A stretch of DNA of 32,290 nucleotides, from positions 1 to 32,290 of the forward strand of contig CAKSQS010000028.1 in NCBI GenBank assembly GCA_934486705.1, written 5' to 3'. This document shows, piece after piece, positions 7,532 to 14,874 of the stretch (position 1 is its first letter; each line of letters opens with the position of its first letter). The stretch comes from an uncultured Eubacteriales bacterium (GTDB taxonomy: Bacteria; Bacillota; Clostridia; Oscillospirales; Acutalibacteraceae). The notes under the pieces were generated by a model. That model was not told where the DNA came from. It saw only the letters and a program-made list of their open reading frames with translations, and did no database searches. Both the position numbers and the translations under genes were made by a program.

Positions 7532-8177
7532 GCTTATAGTAATTGAGGGGTTAGACGGCAGCGGAAAATCCACCCAATTAGAGCTTTTGCCGAAAAAGCT
7601 TAAAGCGCGCGGAATAGATTGCCGCACGGTTTCTTTCCCGCAGTATGAAAGCGATTCGAGCGCGCTTGTAAAAATGTATCTGCGCGGCGATTTCGGCACT
7701 CACCCCGATGATGTGAACCCCTACGCTGCATCCGCTTTTTACACGGTGGACAGGTACGCCTCTTATAAATCCGTTTGGGGCGATTATTACAACGCGGGCG
7801 GAACGGTCGTTGCTGGGCGATACACCACCTCTAACGCCATTCATCAGGCGTCGAAATTAAGCCCCGATAAATGGAAGCCGTTTCTTGATTGGCTTTATGA
7901 TTTTGAGTATAACAAAATAGGTATTCCGCGACCCGACAGGGTAATATTTTTGGATATGCCGATTGAGGTGTCGCAGGGGCTTTTAAACCGTCGCTACTCA
8001 GAGGACGGCGGCAAAAAGGATATTCACGAAAGTGATGTTGAATACCTTGAAAGCTGTAGGAGGGCGGCGCTTTTCACGGCGGAATATTCGGGCTGGATAA
8101 CCGTGCATTGCGCTAAGGACGGCAAGCCGCGCGGAATTGAGGATATATCCTGCGAAATACTTGAAAGGGTGCTTTGA
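7524..8177 (+). CDS. tmk: Thymidylate kinase
   Basis: This kinase phosphorylates dTMP to dTDP. The 217 residues have a P-loop GLDGSGKST (about 9-17), the DRYASY element (canonical ADRxxH region), and the C-terminal DRVIFLDMP strand followed by a lid with RRYSEDGGKKDIHE. The nucleotide-binding DRY motif reads GRY (VVAGRYTTSNAIHQ), so the usual Asp is Gly. It overlaps thyX by 8 nt and ends one base before the DJ-1 gene. The function is well supported by context and overall pattern; the Asp change means it might also be a related deoxynucleotide kinase. Confidence 0.9.
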   Translation: MGRLIVIEGLDGSGKSTQLELLPKKLKARGIDCRTVSFPQYESDSSALVKMYLRGDFGTHPDDVNPYAASAFYTVDRYASYKSVWGDYYNAGGTVVAGRYTTSNAIHQASKLSPDKWKPFLDWLYDFEYNKIGIPRPDRVIFLDMPIEVSQGLLNRRYSEDGGKKDIHESDVEYLESCRRAALFTAEYSGWITVHCAKDGKPRGIEDISCEILERVL

Positions 8178-8178
8178 T

Positions 8179-8724
8179 ATGGTTTACGTTTTTTTAGCAA
8201 ACGGCTTTGAAGAATGCGAGGCGCTTGCTCCCGTTGATATTCTGCGGCGCGGCGGAGTAAAGGTTAGCACCGTAGGCGTGGGCGGCAGAGAAATAACGGG
8301 CGCGCACGGAATAAAGGTCTGCTGCGATATAGGTGAAACCGAAATTAAAGAAAGCGATATTCAGGCGGTAATACTGCCGGGCGGAATGCCGGGCACGCTC
8401 AACCTTGAAAAAAGCGCGGCGGTGCAAAAAGCGCTTGATTATGCCGCCGAACGGGGCTTGATTATCGGCGCGATATGCGCTGCGCCCTCGGTGCTCGGGC
8501 ACAAGGGGCTTTTAAAGGGCAAAAAAGCCACCTGTTTCCCCGGTTTTGAAAAGGACCTTATCGGCGCTGAATTTACGGAAGTACCCGCCGTGCGCGACGG
8601 CAGCATTGTAACCGCCTGCGGTGCGGGAGCGGCTTTTGATTTCGGCTTTTTGCTGCTTGAAACGCTTTCGGGTGATAAGGCGGCAACCGAGGAACTTAAA
8701 AAGGCAATGCTTTATAAAAAATAA
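8179..8724 (+). CDS. DJ-1/PfpI family protein
   Basis: The 181-residue product has the DJ-1/ThiJ/PfpI fold pattern: FLANGFEECEALAPVDILRR at the N-terminus with the conserved Glu, the strand AVILPGGMPG, and the nucleophile elbow GAICAAPSVLG with the reactive Cys. Members include glyoxalase-III or deglycase-like enzymes and oxidative-stress proteins; the exact reaction cannot be read from sequence. The ATG follows the tmk stop by one base, so it is probably translated with tmk. The ATG at 8179 gives the family N-terminus. Confidence 0.9.
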   Translation: MVYVFLANGFEECEALAPVDILRRGGVKVSTVGVGGREITGAHGIKVCCDIGETEIKESDIQAVILPGGMPGTLNLEKSAAVQKALDYAAERGLIIGAICAAPSVLGHKGLLKGKKATCFPGFEKDLIGAEFTEVPAVRDGSIVTACGAGAAFDFGFLLLETLSGDKAATEELKKAMLYKK

Positions 8725-8744
8725 ATTTTGCGGAGAGGAAAACA

Positions 8745-9923
8745 ATGGACGAAAAAAATCCCGATATTACCCCCGAAAATACCGAAAACAATACATTTGA
8801 GGACGATTTTGTAATCGGCAAGGGCTTTGAAATAAGCGAAGAGCCCATAATGCCCGAGCCGAAAAAACAAAAAGCCAAGCACTCTGCGGGCAAAAACACA
8901 CTTAAAAACATAATTTGGATTCTTTGCATAGTGGTAGTGTCGGTAGGGCTTGCTTTCGGCATAATTTTTGCGGGAGCGGACTATATGGGCATAGGCTTCG
9001 GCAGGGGCAAGGACTGCGAGGTAGTAATAGAGCAGGGAATGTCAACCGGACAGATAGCCGAGCAGCTAAAGGAGTGCGGCGCGGTTAAAATACCCATACT
9101 TTTCAGGGTATACGCAAAACTTAAGCACTACGACGGCAAGTTTAAATACGGGCTTTACACCTTTAATAACGAGGCGGGCTACGAGGCGCTTTCGGTTATG
9201 CTTATAGAAGAGGGCGCAAAGGCGAACAGCATTAAGGTGACTATTCCCGAAATGTCCTCGGTTGATGATATTGCGAAAATTCTTGAAGAAAAGGGCATTT
9301 GCGAAAAAGCCGATTTTATTGACGAGGTTCAGCACGGCAGCTTTGATTACGATTTTGTAAAGGCTATACCTACCGAAAAGGTTTATTACAGGCTTGAGGG
9401 TTACCTTTTCCCCGAAACATATAATTTTTACTCATACGATTCCAAGGAGTGCGCGCACTTAGCCATTGACCGTATGCTCAAAACGCTTGACAGCAAGCTG
9501 ACCGAGGGTGTGCGGGCTAAAATATCCAAAAGCGGCTACACGCTGCACGAGGTTATGACCATAGCCTCAATAGTAGAGCTTGAGGCGGGCGGCAGCCCCG
9601 AGGAAATGCCGAATGTGGCGGCGGTGTTCTATAACCGCTTAAAGAGCGATGAATACCCGAAGCTGCAATCCTCCCCAACACAAAAATACCCCTACGGCTC
9701 GGGCAAGTATGATACCTATAAATCGGACGGCTTACCGCCCGGCCCGCTGTGCTCGCCGAGCGAAAACTCCATAAAAGCGGCAGCCGACCCGACTGCGAAT
9801 TTCGATTACTACTACTTTGTGACCGACGCTAAAATGAAGTTTTACTATAATAAGACTTTGACCGAGCACAACAGCACGATAAACCGACTTAAAAGGGAGA
9901 ACAACTGGATTGGCGATAAATAA
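8745..9923 (+). CDS. mltG: Endolytic murein transglycosylase MltG
   Basis: MltG cleaves nascent glycan strands at the membrane and sets glycan chain length. The 392 residues start with an acidic cytoplasmic tail (about 1-50), one membrane segment (about 55-78), then the extracytoplasmic YceG domain. The family core is clear: EGYLFPETYNF, ASIVELEAG with predicted catalytic Glu278, NVAAVFYNRL, and GLPPGPLCSPSENSIKAA near the end. GGAGAGG lies upstream of the ATG. It is followed with a 14-nt overlap by a U32 gene, the same neighbourhood as yrrL-yrrN/yrrO in Bacillus. Confidence 0.95.
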   Translation: MDEKNPDITPENTENNTFEDDFVIGKGFEISEEPIMPEPKKQKAKHSAGKNTLKNIIWILCIVVVSVGLAFGIIFAGADYMGIGFGRGKDCEVVIEQGMSTGQIAEQLKECGAVKIPILFRVYAKLKHYDGKFKYGLYTFNNEAGYEALSVMLIEEGAKANSIKVTIPEMSSVDDIAKILEEKGICEKADFIDEVQHGSFDYDFVKAIPTEKVYYRLEGYLFPETYNFYSYDSKECAHLAIDRMLKTLDSKLTEGVRAKISKSGYTLHEVMTIASIVELEAGGSPEEMPNVAAVFYNRLKSDEYPKLQSSPTQKYPYGSGKYDTYKSDGLPPGPLCSPSENSIKAAADPTANFDYYYFVTDAKMKFYYNKTLTEHNSTINRLKRENNWIGDK

Positions 9924-11139
9924 AATTCCCGAGCTTTTGTGCCCTGCGGGCGACCTTACGCGGCTTTGCGCCGCCGTTGATTACGGCGCTGACGCGGTCT
10001 ACCTTGCGGGCGAGGAGTTCGGTATGCGCACCGCCGCGACGAATTTCGGCGAGGAAGACCTGAAAAAAGGCATAGAATACGCCCATAAGCACGGCGTAAA
10101 GGTGCATATTGCCTGCAATGTTATACCGCACAATGAGGAAATAGCCCGTCTGCCCGATTTTTTAAAAAGCGTAAACGCTTTGGGCGCGGACGCACTTATA
10201 GCGGCGGATATAGGCACAATAGGGCTTATAAAAAAATACGCGCCCGATACAGCGCTGCACGTTTCGGTGCAATCGGGCATATGCAACTACGAAACAGCGA
10301 ACGCGTTTTACAATATGGGCGCTGAAAGGGTGGTTTTGGCAAGAGAGCTTTCCCTTGCGGAAATTGCCGAAATACGCGCGAAAACCCCGCGTGAATTGGA
10401 GCTTGAAGCCTTTGCGCACGGCGCTATGTGCGTTTCGTTTTCTGCAAGATGCTTGCTTTCAAGCTATATGACCGGGCGGGACGCAAACCGCGGCGACTGC
10501 GCACAGCCCTGCCGCTGGAGCTACTCGCTTATGGAAGAAAAGCGCCCCGGGCAGTATTTTGATATTACCGAGACCGATAAGGGCACTTACATTTTGAACG
10601 CAAACGACCTTTGTATGGCGGAGCAGCTTGATAAAATGGCAGCCGCCGGCATAGACAGCATAAAAATTGAGGGCAGGGCGAAATCGCACTATTACGTAGC
10701 CGTTACCGCAAACGCCTATCGCGGCGCGCTTGACAGCCTGAAAACCGCTGACGGCGATTGGAAATGCCCCGAATGGGTAACGGACGAGCTTGATAAAATA
10801 AGCCACAGAACCTATTCCACAGGCTTTTACTTCGGTACGCCGCAAAATGCGCAAACCTATCAAAACGCGGGGTACATACGTGATTATTCCGTGGCGGCAA
10901 TAGTAGAGGGGTATGAAAACGGCTGTATTACAGCCGTGCTTAAAAATAAATTTTTGCGCGGGCAGGAGTTTGATTGCTTAGAGCCCGGCAGACCGCCCTT
11001 TACCGTTTCGGCAAGCACGCTTTTCGACGGTTATGGAAACGAAATTGAGGTTGCGCCCCACCCGATGATGAAGCTGAAAATTCCCTTTGACCGCCCCGTA
11101 AAGCCCGGCGCAATGCTGAGAATGAAAGTAACGTCTTAA
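9910..11139 (+). CDS. U32 family peptidase-like protein (TrhP-type)
   Basis: This protein of about 409 residues belongs to the U32 family, whose bacterial members mostly act in RNA hydroxylation (TrhP on tRNA U34, RlhA on 23S rRNA) rather than as proteases. The U32 signature is present in full: EAFAHGAMCVSFSARCLLSS followed by GDCAQPCRW, with the cluster of cysteines thought to bind Fe-S. The N-terminus LLCPAGDLTRLCAAVDYGADAVY is also typical. The start is TTG at 9910 with GGGAGA 9 nt upstream, inside the end of mltG. The mltG neighbourhood matches yrrN/yrrO (trhP) of Bacillus, so a tRNA-hydroxylation role is inferred. Only one U32 gene is present here. Confidence 0.88.
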   Translation: MAINKIPELLCPAGDLTRLCAAVDYGADAVYLAGEEFGMRTAATNFGEEDLKKGIEYAHKHGVKVHIACNVIPHNEEIARLPDFLKSVNALGADALIAADIGTIGLIKKYAPDTALHVSVQSGICNYETANAFYNMGAERVVLARELSLAEIAEIRAKTPRELELEAFAHGAMCVSFSARCLLSSYMTGRDANRGDCAQPCRWSYSLMEEKRPGQYFDITETDKGTYILNANDLCMAEQLDKMAAAGIDSIKIEGRAKSHYYVAVTANAYRGALDSLKTADGDWKCPEWVTDELDKISHRTYSTGFYFGTPQNAQTYQNAGYIRDYSVAAIVEGYENGCITAVLKNKFLRGQEFDCLEPGRPPFTVSASTLFDGYGNEIEVAPHPMMKLKIPFDRPVKPGAMLRMKVTS

Positions 11140-11170
11140 TTATAAAAAATCCGAATTGAATATTTAAAAT

Positions 11171-11220
11171 AATCCACCCCCGCAGCTTAAACGACAGCTG
11201 CGGGGGTGGATTTATTATTC
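11171..11220. terminator. Bidirectional terminator between U32 gene and XRE gene
   Basis: A perfect 17-bp stem (11171-11187 with 11196-11212) with an 8-nt loop is followed by TTATTATT on the plus strand and preceded by ATTTAAAATA on the left. It ends the plus-strand thyX-U32 unit and also lies just past the stop of the minus-strand XRE gene. Confidence 0.92.
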
Positions 11221-11529
11221 GGTATTATTGTTCATAGTTGAAAGCAAATGGTTGACAGCTTGCTTTTGTTCCAATGTTAGGTTGACCCAATTATTAAACA
11301 GCTCTTTCAATTCGGGCGTCAATTCTACCATATCACCCTCGGCAAAGAATTGCGAAAGCGTAATGCCGAAGCTTTTACATATAATTTCGAGGGTAGGAAT
11401 AGACGGTACTGTATTCCTCTTGAAAATATTGCCGATTGTAGTTTCCGCAAGCCCGCTGTTTTTTGAAAGTCTGTATTCAGTCCAACCGCGTTCTTGCAAA
11501 AGGCGTTTGAGTCTGTCGTTAGTATCCAT
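11215..11529 (-). CDS. XRE-family transcriptional regulator
   Basis: This is a small HTH regulator of 104 residues. The Cro/C1-type helix-turn-helix covers about residues 5-62 (RLSKNSGLAETTIGNIFKRN and IPTLEIICKSFGITLSQFF). The C-terminal part (LTPELKELFNNWVNLTLEQK) is a short helical tail without a known ligand domain. It is divergent from the SLOG gene across a 121-bp gap with several ATGT/ACAT palindromes, the normal layout of a repressor and its target. GGAAAGGGTGG precedes the ATG on its strand. No metal or ligand sensor motif is seen. Confidence 0.92.
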   Translation of the reverse strand: MDTNDRLKRLLQERGWTEYRLSKNSGLAETTIGNIFKRNTVPSIPTLEIICKSFGITLSQFFAEGDMVELTPELKELFNNWVNLTLEQKQAVNHLLSTMNNNTE

Positions 11530-11571
11530 AACATACCACCCTTTCCAAACTCATTTTACCTTTAACTTTAA

Positions 11572-11618
11572 ATGTATTGTACATCCTACTTGTAATGTTT
11601 ATACATCTATGTTAGAAT
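11572..11618 (+). promoter_or_regulatory. Promoter of the SLOG gene with candidate XRE operators
   Basis: TTGTAA (11590-11595), 17 bp and TAGAAT (11613-11618) form a plausible promoter for the gene at 11651. Palindromes surround it: ATGTA-N3-TACAT (11572-11584) just upstream of the -35 box and ATGT-N4-ACAT (11595-11606) inside the spacer, plus a looser ATGTATTTGCAT over and after the -10. They are natural targets for the divergent XRE protein; this is inferred. Confidence 0.6.
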
Positions 11619-11650
11619 GTATTTGCATTTAAAATCAGGGGGAAACTTTA

Positions 11651-12142
11651 ATGTTAACGGAAAAGGAAAAAAGATTGCACAGAGTATGCTTTACGGGACA
11701 TCGTCCCGAAAAACTGCGCAGGATAAAGCCGGAAATAGTAAAAGATTTAAAAAAGGAAATTTTGCAAGCCACAGATGAGGGCTTTAACGTATTTATCTCC
11801 GGAATGGCGCGCGGCGTAGATATTTGGGCGGCGGAAATTGTATTGCAGCTGCGGGCGGACGGAAAGAATGTCAGGCTGATTTGCGCCTGCCCTTATAAAG
11901 GGTTTGAGGAAAATTGGAATATTTATTGGAGATTGAAATACAAGTCTGTTTTGAAAGAGGCGGACTATGTGAAATATGTATGCCCCGAATACAGCAGGGG
12001 CTGCTTTCAAATAAGAAATGAGTGGATGGTAGATCATTCCGCAAAGGTTATAGCGGTATTTAACGGTGAAAAAAGCAGGACAGGCAATACTGTAAAATAT
12101 GCCGCCCGCAAGGGGGTTAAAATTTCTTTTATTAAGGCATAG
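11651..12142 (+). CDS. SLOG-fold protein (DUF1273/YpsA-like)
   Basis: The 163-residue product matches the DUF1273/YpsA group of the SLOG superfamily, Rossmann-like proteins expected to bind nucleotides or related ligands. Family motifs are CFTGHRPEKLR at the N-terminus, ISGMARGVDIWAAEIVL in the middle and KVIAVFNGEKSRTGNTVKYA near the end. AGGGGGAAA precedes the ATG. It is alone on its transcript and divergent from the XRE regulator. SLOG proteins occur in cell-wall/division settings (YpsA) and as sensors in conflict systems; no effector gene is next to it here, so the role stays open. Confidence 0.88.
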   Translation: MLTEKEKRLHRVCFTGHRPEKLRRIKPEIVKDLKKEILQATDEGFNVFISGMARGVDIWAAEIVLQLRADGKNVRLICACPYKGFEENWNIYWRLKYKSVLKEADYVKYVCPEYSRGCFQIRNEWMVDHSAKVIAVFNGEKSRTGNTVKYAARKGVKISFIKA

Positions 12143-12178
12143 CGGGGGTAGGGTGACGATTGCAGGTATGATTGCTTG

Positions 12179-12350
12179 TAACAACCCCTCAGTTTCGCTG
12201 CGCTCAACAGCTCCCCAAACACCGGGGAGCCGATTTCTGCTACCCATAGGCTCCCTTCTTTTGCGTAGCAAATAGAGGGGAGCTGTCGAGTGAAACGAGA
12301 CTGAGGGGTATTCTTCTAACGTCTACTGTCTAATATCTAACATCTAATTT
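12179..12350 (+). repeat. Palindromic repeat element, copy A, with heptad tail
   Basis: Left end AACCCCTCAGT (12183-12193) and right end ACTGAGGGGT (12300-12309) form terminal inverted repeats; the pairing extends imperfectly over about 38 nt on each side and includes AGCTCCCC and GGGGAGCT. Inner hairpins include GGGAGCC/GGCTCCC. After the right end come five 7-nt units of the type TCTAANN (about 12315-12350). No ORF is present. Homologous copies lie at 12352 and, inverted, at 20046. It resembles a small non-autonomous mobile or MITE-like element; mobility is inferred. Confidence 0.75.
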
Positions 12351-12351
12351 G

Positions 12352-12524
12352 CAACAACCCCTCCGTGTCGGACAAGCCGCCCCACCTCCCCTTACACAGG
12401 GGAGGCTTTTTGGCTTCCTTCTTTTGCGTAGCAGACAAAAGGGTTTCCGTTTTCGGAGAAAAAGCTGTCACGCCAGTGACTGAGGGGTATTGAATCTAAC
12501 GTCTAATATCTAATGTCTAATTTG
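12352..12524 (+). repeat. Palindromic repeat element, copy B, with heptad tail
   Basis: This copy starts CAACAACCCCTCCGTGT (about 12352) and ends GACTGAGGGGTATT (about 12478-12491), followed by four TCTAANN heptads (12495-12522). It shares with copy A the inner block CTTCTTTTGCGTAGCA. It carries a terminator-like hairpin CCTCCCC/GGGGAGG (12385-12391 with 12399-12405) with CTTTTT after it, which may end transcription from the SLOG gene. The hairpin before the right end is GTCAC/GTGAC, a different sequence from copy A in the same position. Confidence 0.75.
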
Positions 12525-12560
12525 ACTGAGGGGTATTCTTCTAACGTCTACTGTCTAATT
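12525..12560 (+). repeat. Fragment of the palindromic repeat (right end plus heptads)
   Basis: A third right end, ACTGAGGGGTATT at about 12525-12537, is followed by three heptads ending near 12560. The rest of the element is missing. It abuts the end of the minus-strand feoB and looks like a leftover from tandem duplication or partial deletion. Confidence 0.7.
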
Positions 12561-12573
12561 CCGCTTTTTTACG

Positions 12574-14709
12574 CTAAAAAAGCATAAAAATAAGGTTTGC
12601 CGCAATACACAAAAGCACGCCTGCGGCGGTAGGCAAAAGGAATGCGAGCGCCGTCCATTTAAGGCTGCCGGTTTCCTTTTTTATTGTAAGCAGGGTTGTG
12701 GAGCAGGGCCAGTGCATAAGCGTAAAAATTATAAAGCAAACCGCCGTGCGAACGCTCCAACCGTTTGCAGCAAAAAGCGCGAGAGTTTCTGATAAGCTGC
12801 CCGCTCCGCTTAAAGTGCCTGTTGCGGCGTAGGTCATAATTATTATGGGTATAACCGTTTCGTTTGCGGGAAAGCCCAAAATAAAGGCAAGCAGTATAGC
12901 CCCGTCAAGCCCCATTATTTTACCTACGGGGTCAAGCGCCGCGGCGCAAATGCTTAAAATACTCGCGCCGTTTATGCTTATATTCGCAGCAAGCCAGATT
13001 ATAAGCCCGGCGGGGGCGGCAACTGCGGCGGCGCGCCCCAAAACAAACAGGGTTCTGTCAAAAACCGAGCGGACAATAACCCTGCCTATTTGCGGGGTGC
13101 GGTACGGCGGCAATTCCAATGTGTAGGAGGACGGAAGCCCCCTTAAAACGGTTTTTGAAAGCAGGCGCGTTAAGAGCATGGAAACGCCTATGCTGAAAAT
13201 TATAGCCGCGGTTAAAAAAATTGCCGCAAGAAAAGAAGACCCGCCGCCCGACGCACCTATAAAAAACATTGTTATAACCGATATGAGCATGGGAAACCTG
13301 CCGTTGCAGGGCACAAAATTATTTGTAAGTATTGCGAGCAGCCGCTCCCGCGGGGAGTCTATTATGCGGCAGCCCACAGCCCCCGCCGCATTGCAGCCGA
13401 AACCCATACAAACCGTGAGCGCCTGTTTTCCGCAGGCGTTGCAGCGCTTAAAGGGGCGGTCTAAATTATAGGCTATGCGCGGCAGATAGCCCGAATCCTC
13501 AAGCAGGGTGAAAAACGGGAAGAATATCGCCATAGGCGGCAGCATTACTGAAACCACGGTTGCCGTGACCCGCCATATGCCGAAGATAAAGGCGTTTTTT
13601 ATAACTTCGGGTACGCCTATCAAGGTAAGCCCATACAACAGCTTGCCCTCTAAGTAGGAAAAAAACGAGGACAGCAGCTCGGACGGATAGTTAGCCCCCA
13701 CCACGGTGAGCCAGAAAACCACGGCTAACAGCGCCGCCATTATTGGGAACGCGGTAAATTTGCCGGTGAGAATTTTATCAAGCCGTCTGTCGCGTGCGGA
13801 ATACTTTTCCTTTTTGTATTTCACCGTTTGCGCGGCAATTTCTTCTGCGGCGGACATAAGCGCCGATACGGTAATATCCTTAAATCTACCCTGTGTTATG
13901 CCGTTTTCATCAAGTGTTTTTTTCGCTTTTTCCGCCGCCGCGAAAAGCGCGGGGCTTTTCATAAAGTCCGCTCCGAAATATGCGCTTATTTCTTTTATAA
14001 GGGATGGGTCGCGATCGAGAAGCTTTAAAGAAAGCCAGCGGCTGTCAAGCCTGCCGCGCGATAATTTTTCAACCTCGGGCAAAAGCGCCGCAATCGCTTT
14101 TTCAACAGGCGCGGGGTAGCGCACCCTAAAACCGCCCCCGGCCTTGCTTTCCGCAATTCGGTCGAGCGTATCGGTAAGCTTTAAAAGCGTTTTTTTATTC
14201 CGCGCCGCCGTTCCCACAACGGGAACGCCCAGCAGTGCCGACAGCTTTTGCAGATCTATTTCAATACCGCGTTTTTTTGCTTCGTCCATTAAATTTACGC
14301 AAACTATAACGTTTTTTGAAATTTCGGCAGTTTGCAAAACAAGGTTCAAATTTCTTTCAAGGCTTGTGGCGTCGCACACCACTACCACCGCGTCGGGCTC
14401 GCCGAAGCAGATGAAATTCCGCGCGACCTCCTCCTCGGCAGAGTGCGCCATAAGCGAATATGTTCCCGGAATATCCACCAAAACATAGCCGCGCTTTTTT
14501 GTGCGGCAGTAGCCCTGAGCATTGCTGACGGTTTTGCCCGGCCAGTTGCCTGTATGCTGATTAAGCCCCGTAAGCGCGTTGAAAACGGTGCTTTTGCCCA
14601 CGTTCGGGTTGCCCGCAAGGGCAATTATTTTATCGGTTTCGGAAAGTTTTTTTATTTCAAGGCCCGAATCGACCGCGCCGACCCCGACCGAGCTTTTGGT
14701 AAGACCCAT
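12574..14709 (-). CDS. feoB: Ferrous iron transporter FeoB, stand-alone
   Basis: FeoB imports Fe(II) across the cytoplasmic membrane and has an N-terminal GTPase. The 711 residues hold G1 GNPNVGKST (33-41), the TGNWPGKT switch region, G3 DIPG (79-82) and G4 NLMD (139-142), followed by a helical linker and two Gate-type membrane blocks from about residue 310. The second gate has GFGCNAAGAVGCR and FVPCNGRFP, variants of the usual GCxVP and PCxxxxP metal-path motifs. There is no feoA beside it. It lies downstream of glmS on the same strand but has its own leader with a hairpin over the ribosome binding site. It differs from the second FeoB in this window by lacking the long extracellular insertion; it could handle another divalent metal. 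Confidence 0.93.
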   Translation of the reverse strand: MGLTKSSVGVGAVDSGLEIKKLSETDKIIALAGNPNVGKSTVFNALTGLNQHTGNWPGKTVSNAQGYCRTKKRGYVLVDIPGTYSLMAHSAEEEVARNFICFGEPDAVVVVCDATSLERNLNLVLQTAEISKNVIVCVNLMDEAKKRGIEIDLQKLSALLGVPVVGTAARNKKTLLKLTDTLDRIAESKAGGGFRVRYPAPVEKAIAALLPEVEKLSRGRLDSRWLSLKLLDRDPSLIKEISAYFGADFMKSPALFAAAEKAKKTLDENGITQGRFKDITVSALMSAAEEIAAQTVKYKKEKYSARDRRLDKILTGKFTAFPIMAALLAVVFWLTVVGANYPSELLSSFFSYLEGKLLYGLTLIGVPEVIKNAFIFGIWRVTATVVSVMLPPMAIFFPFFTLLEDSGYLPRIAYNLDRPFKRCNACGKQALTVCMGFGCNAAGAVGCRIIDSPRERLLAILTNNFVPCNGRFPMLISVITMFFIGASGGGSSFLAAIFLTAAIIFSIGVSMLLTRLLSKTVLRGLPSSYTLELPPYRTPQIGRVIVRSVFDRTLFVLGRAAAVAAPAGLIIWLAANISINGASILSICAAALDPVGKIMGLDGAILLAFILGFPANETVIPIIIMTYAATGTLSGAGSLSETLALFAANGWSVRTAVCFIIFTLMHWPCSTTLLTIKKETGSLKWTALAFLLPTAAGVLLCIAANLIFMLF

Positions 14710-14716
14710 GGCATAC

Positions 14717-14765
14717 GTCCCCCTATGTGTAATAACTCTTTTACATAATATTCAGGGTGGGGGAC
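14717..14765 (-). promoter_or_regulatory. feoB leader hairpin over the ribosome binding site
   Basis: On the minus strand GTCCCCC (14759-14765) can pair perfectly with GGGGGAC (14717-14723), the ribosome binding site of feoB, 8 nt from its ATG. An inner 5-bp stem (14724-14728 with 14742-14746) extends the structure. It could switch translation of this feoB on and off; the pairing is seen, the role is inferred. Confidence 0.5.
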
Positions 14766-14768
14766 ATA

Positions 14769-14852
14769 GGTTAAAAAGCTTATTGATTTTTTAACCGTTT
14801 TTGAGTATGACGGCAACGGCTTCCTTTTGACATATATCAAAAGGAAGCCGTT
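14769..14852 (-). terminator. Two inverted repeats after glmS
   Basis: A perfect 16-bp stem (14815-14830 with 14837-14852, 6-nt loop) lies just after the glmS stop, followed in the direction of glmS by a second hairpin GGTTAAAAA/TTTTTAACC (14769-14777 with 14788-14796). The first has no clean U-run after it on the minus strand, so it may act as a terminator only with the A/T-rich second stem, or protect the mRNA 3' end. Confidence 0.6.
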
Positions 14853-14874
14853 TGTGAATCTTGTGTTTTAAATT

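Noticed and set aside
12313..12560. Short regular repeats that could suggest a CRISPR array
   Set aside because: Units are only 7 nt, directly adjacent with no spacers, and there are no cas genes.
12179..12573. Insertion sequence or transposon
   Set aside because: Terminal inverted repeats are present, but there is no transposase frame and I could not see clear target-site duplications; it is listed as a repeat element only.
13706..14119. A 137-codon plus-strand frame opposite the stand-alone feoB
   Set aside because: It is antisense to conserved GTPase and linker sequence and has no own start signals.
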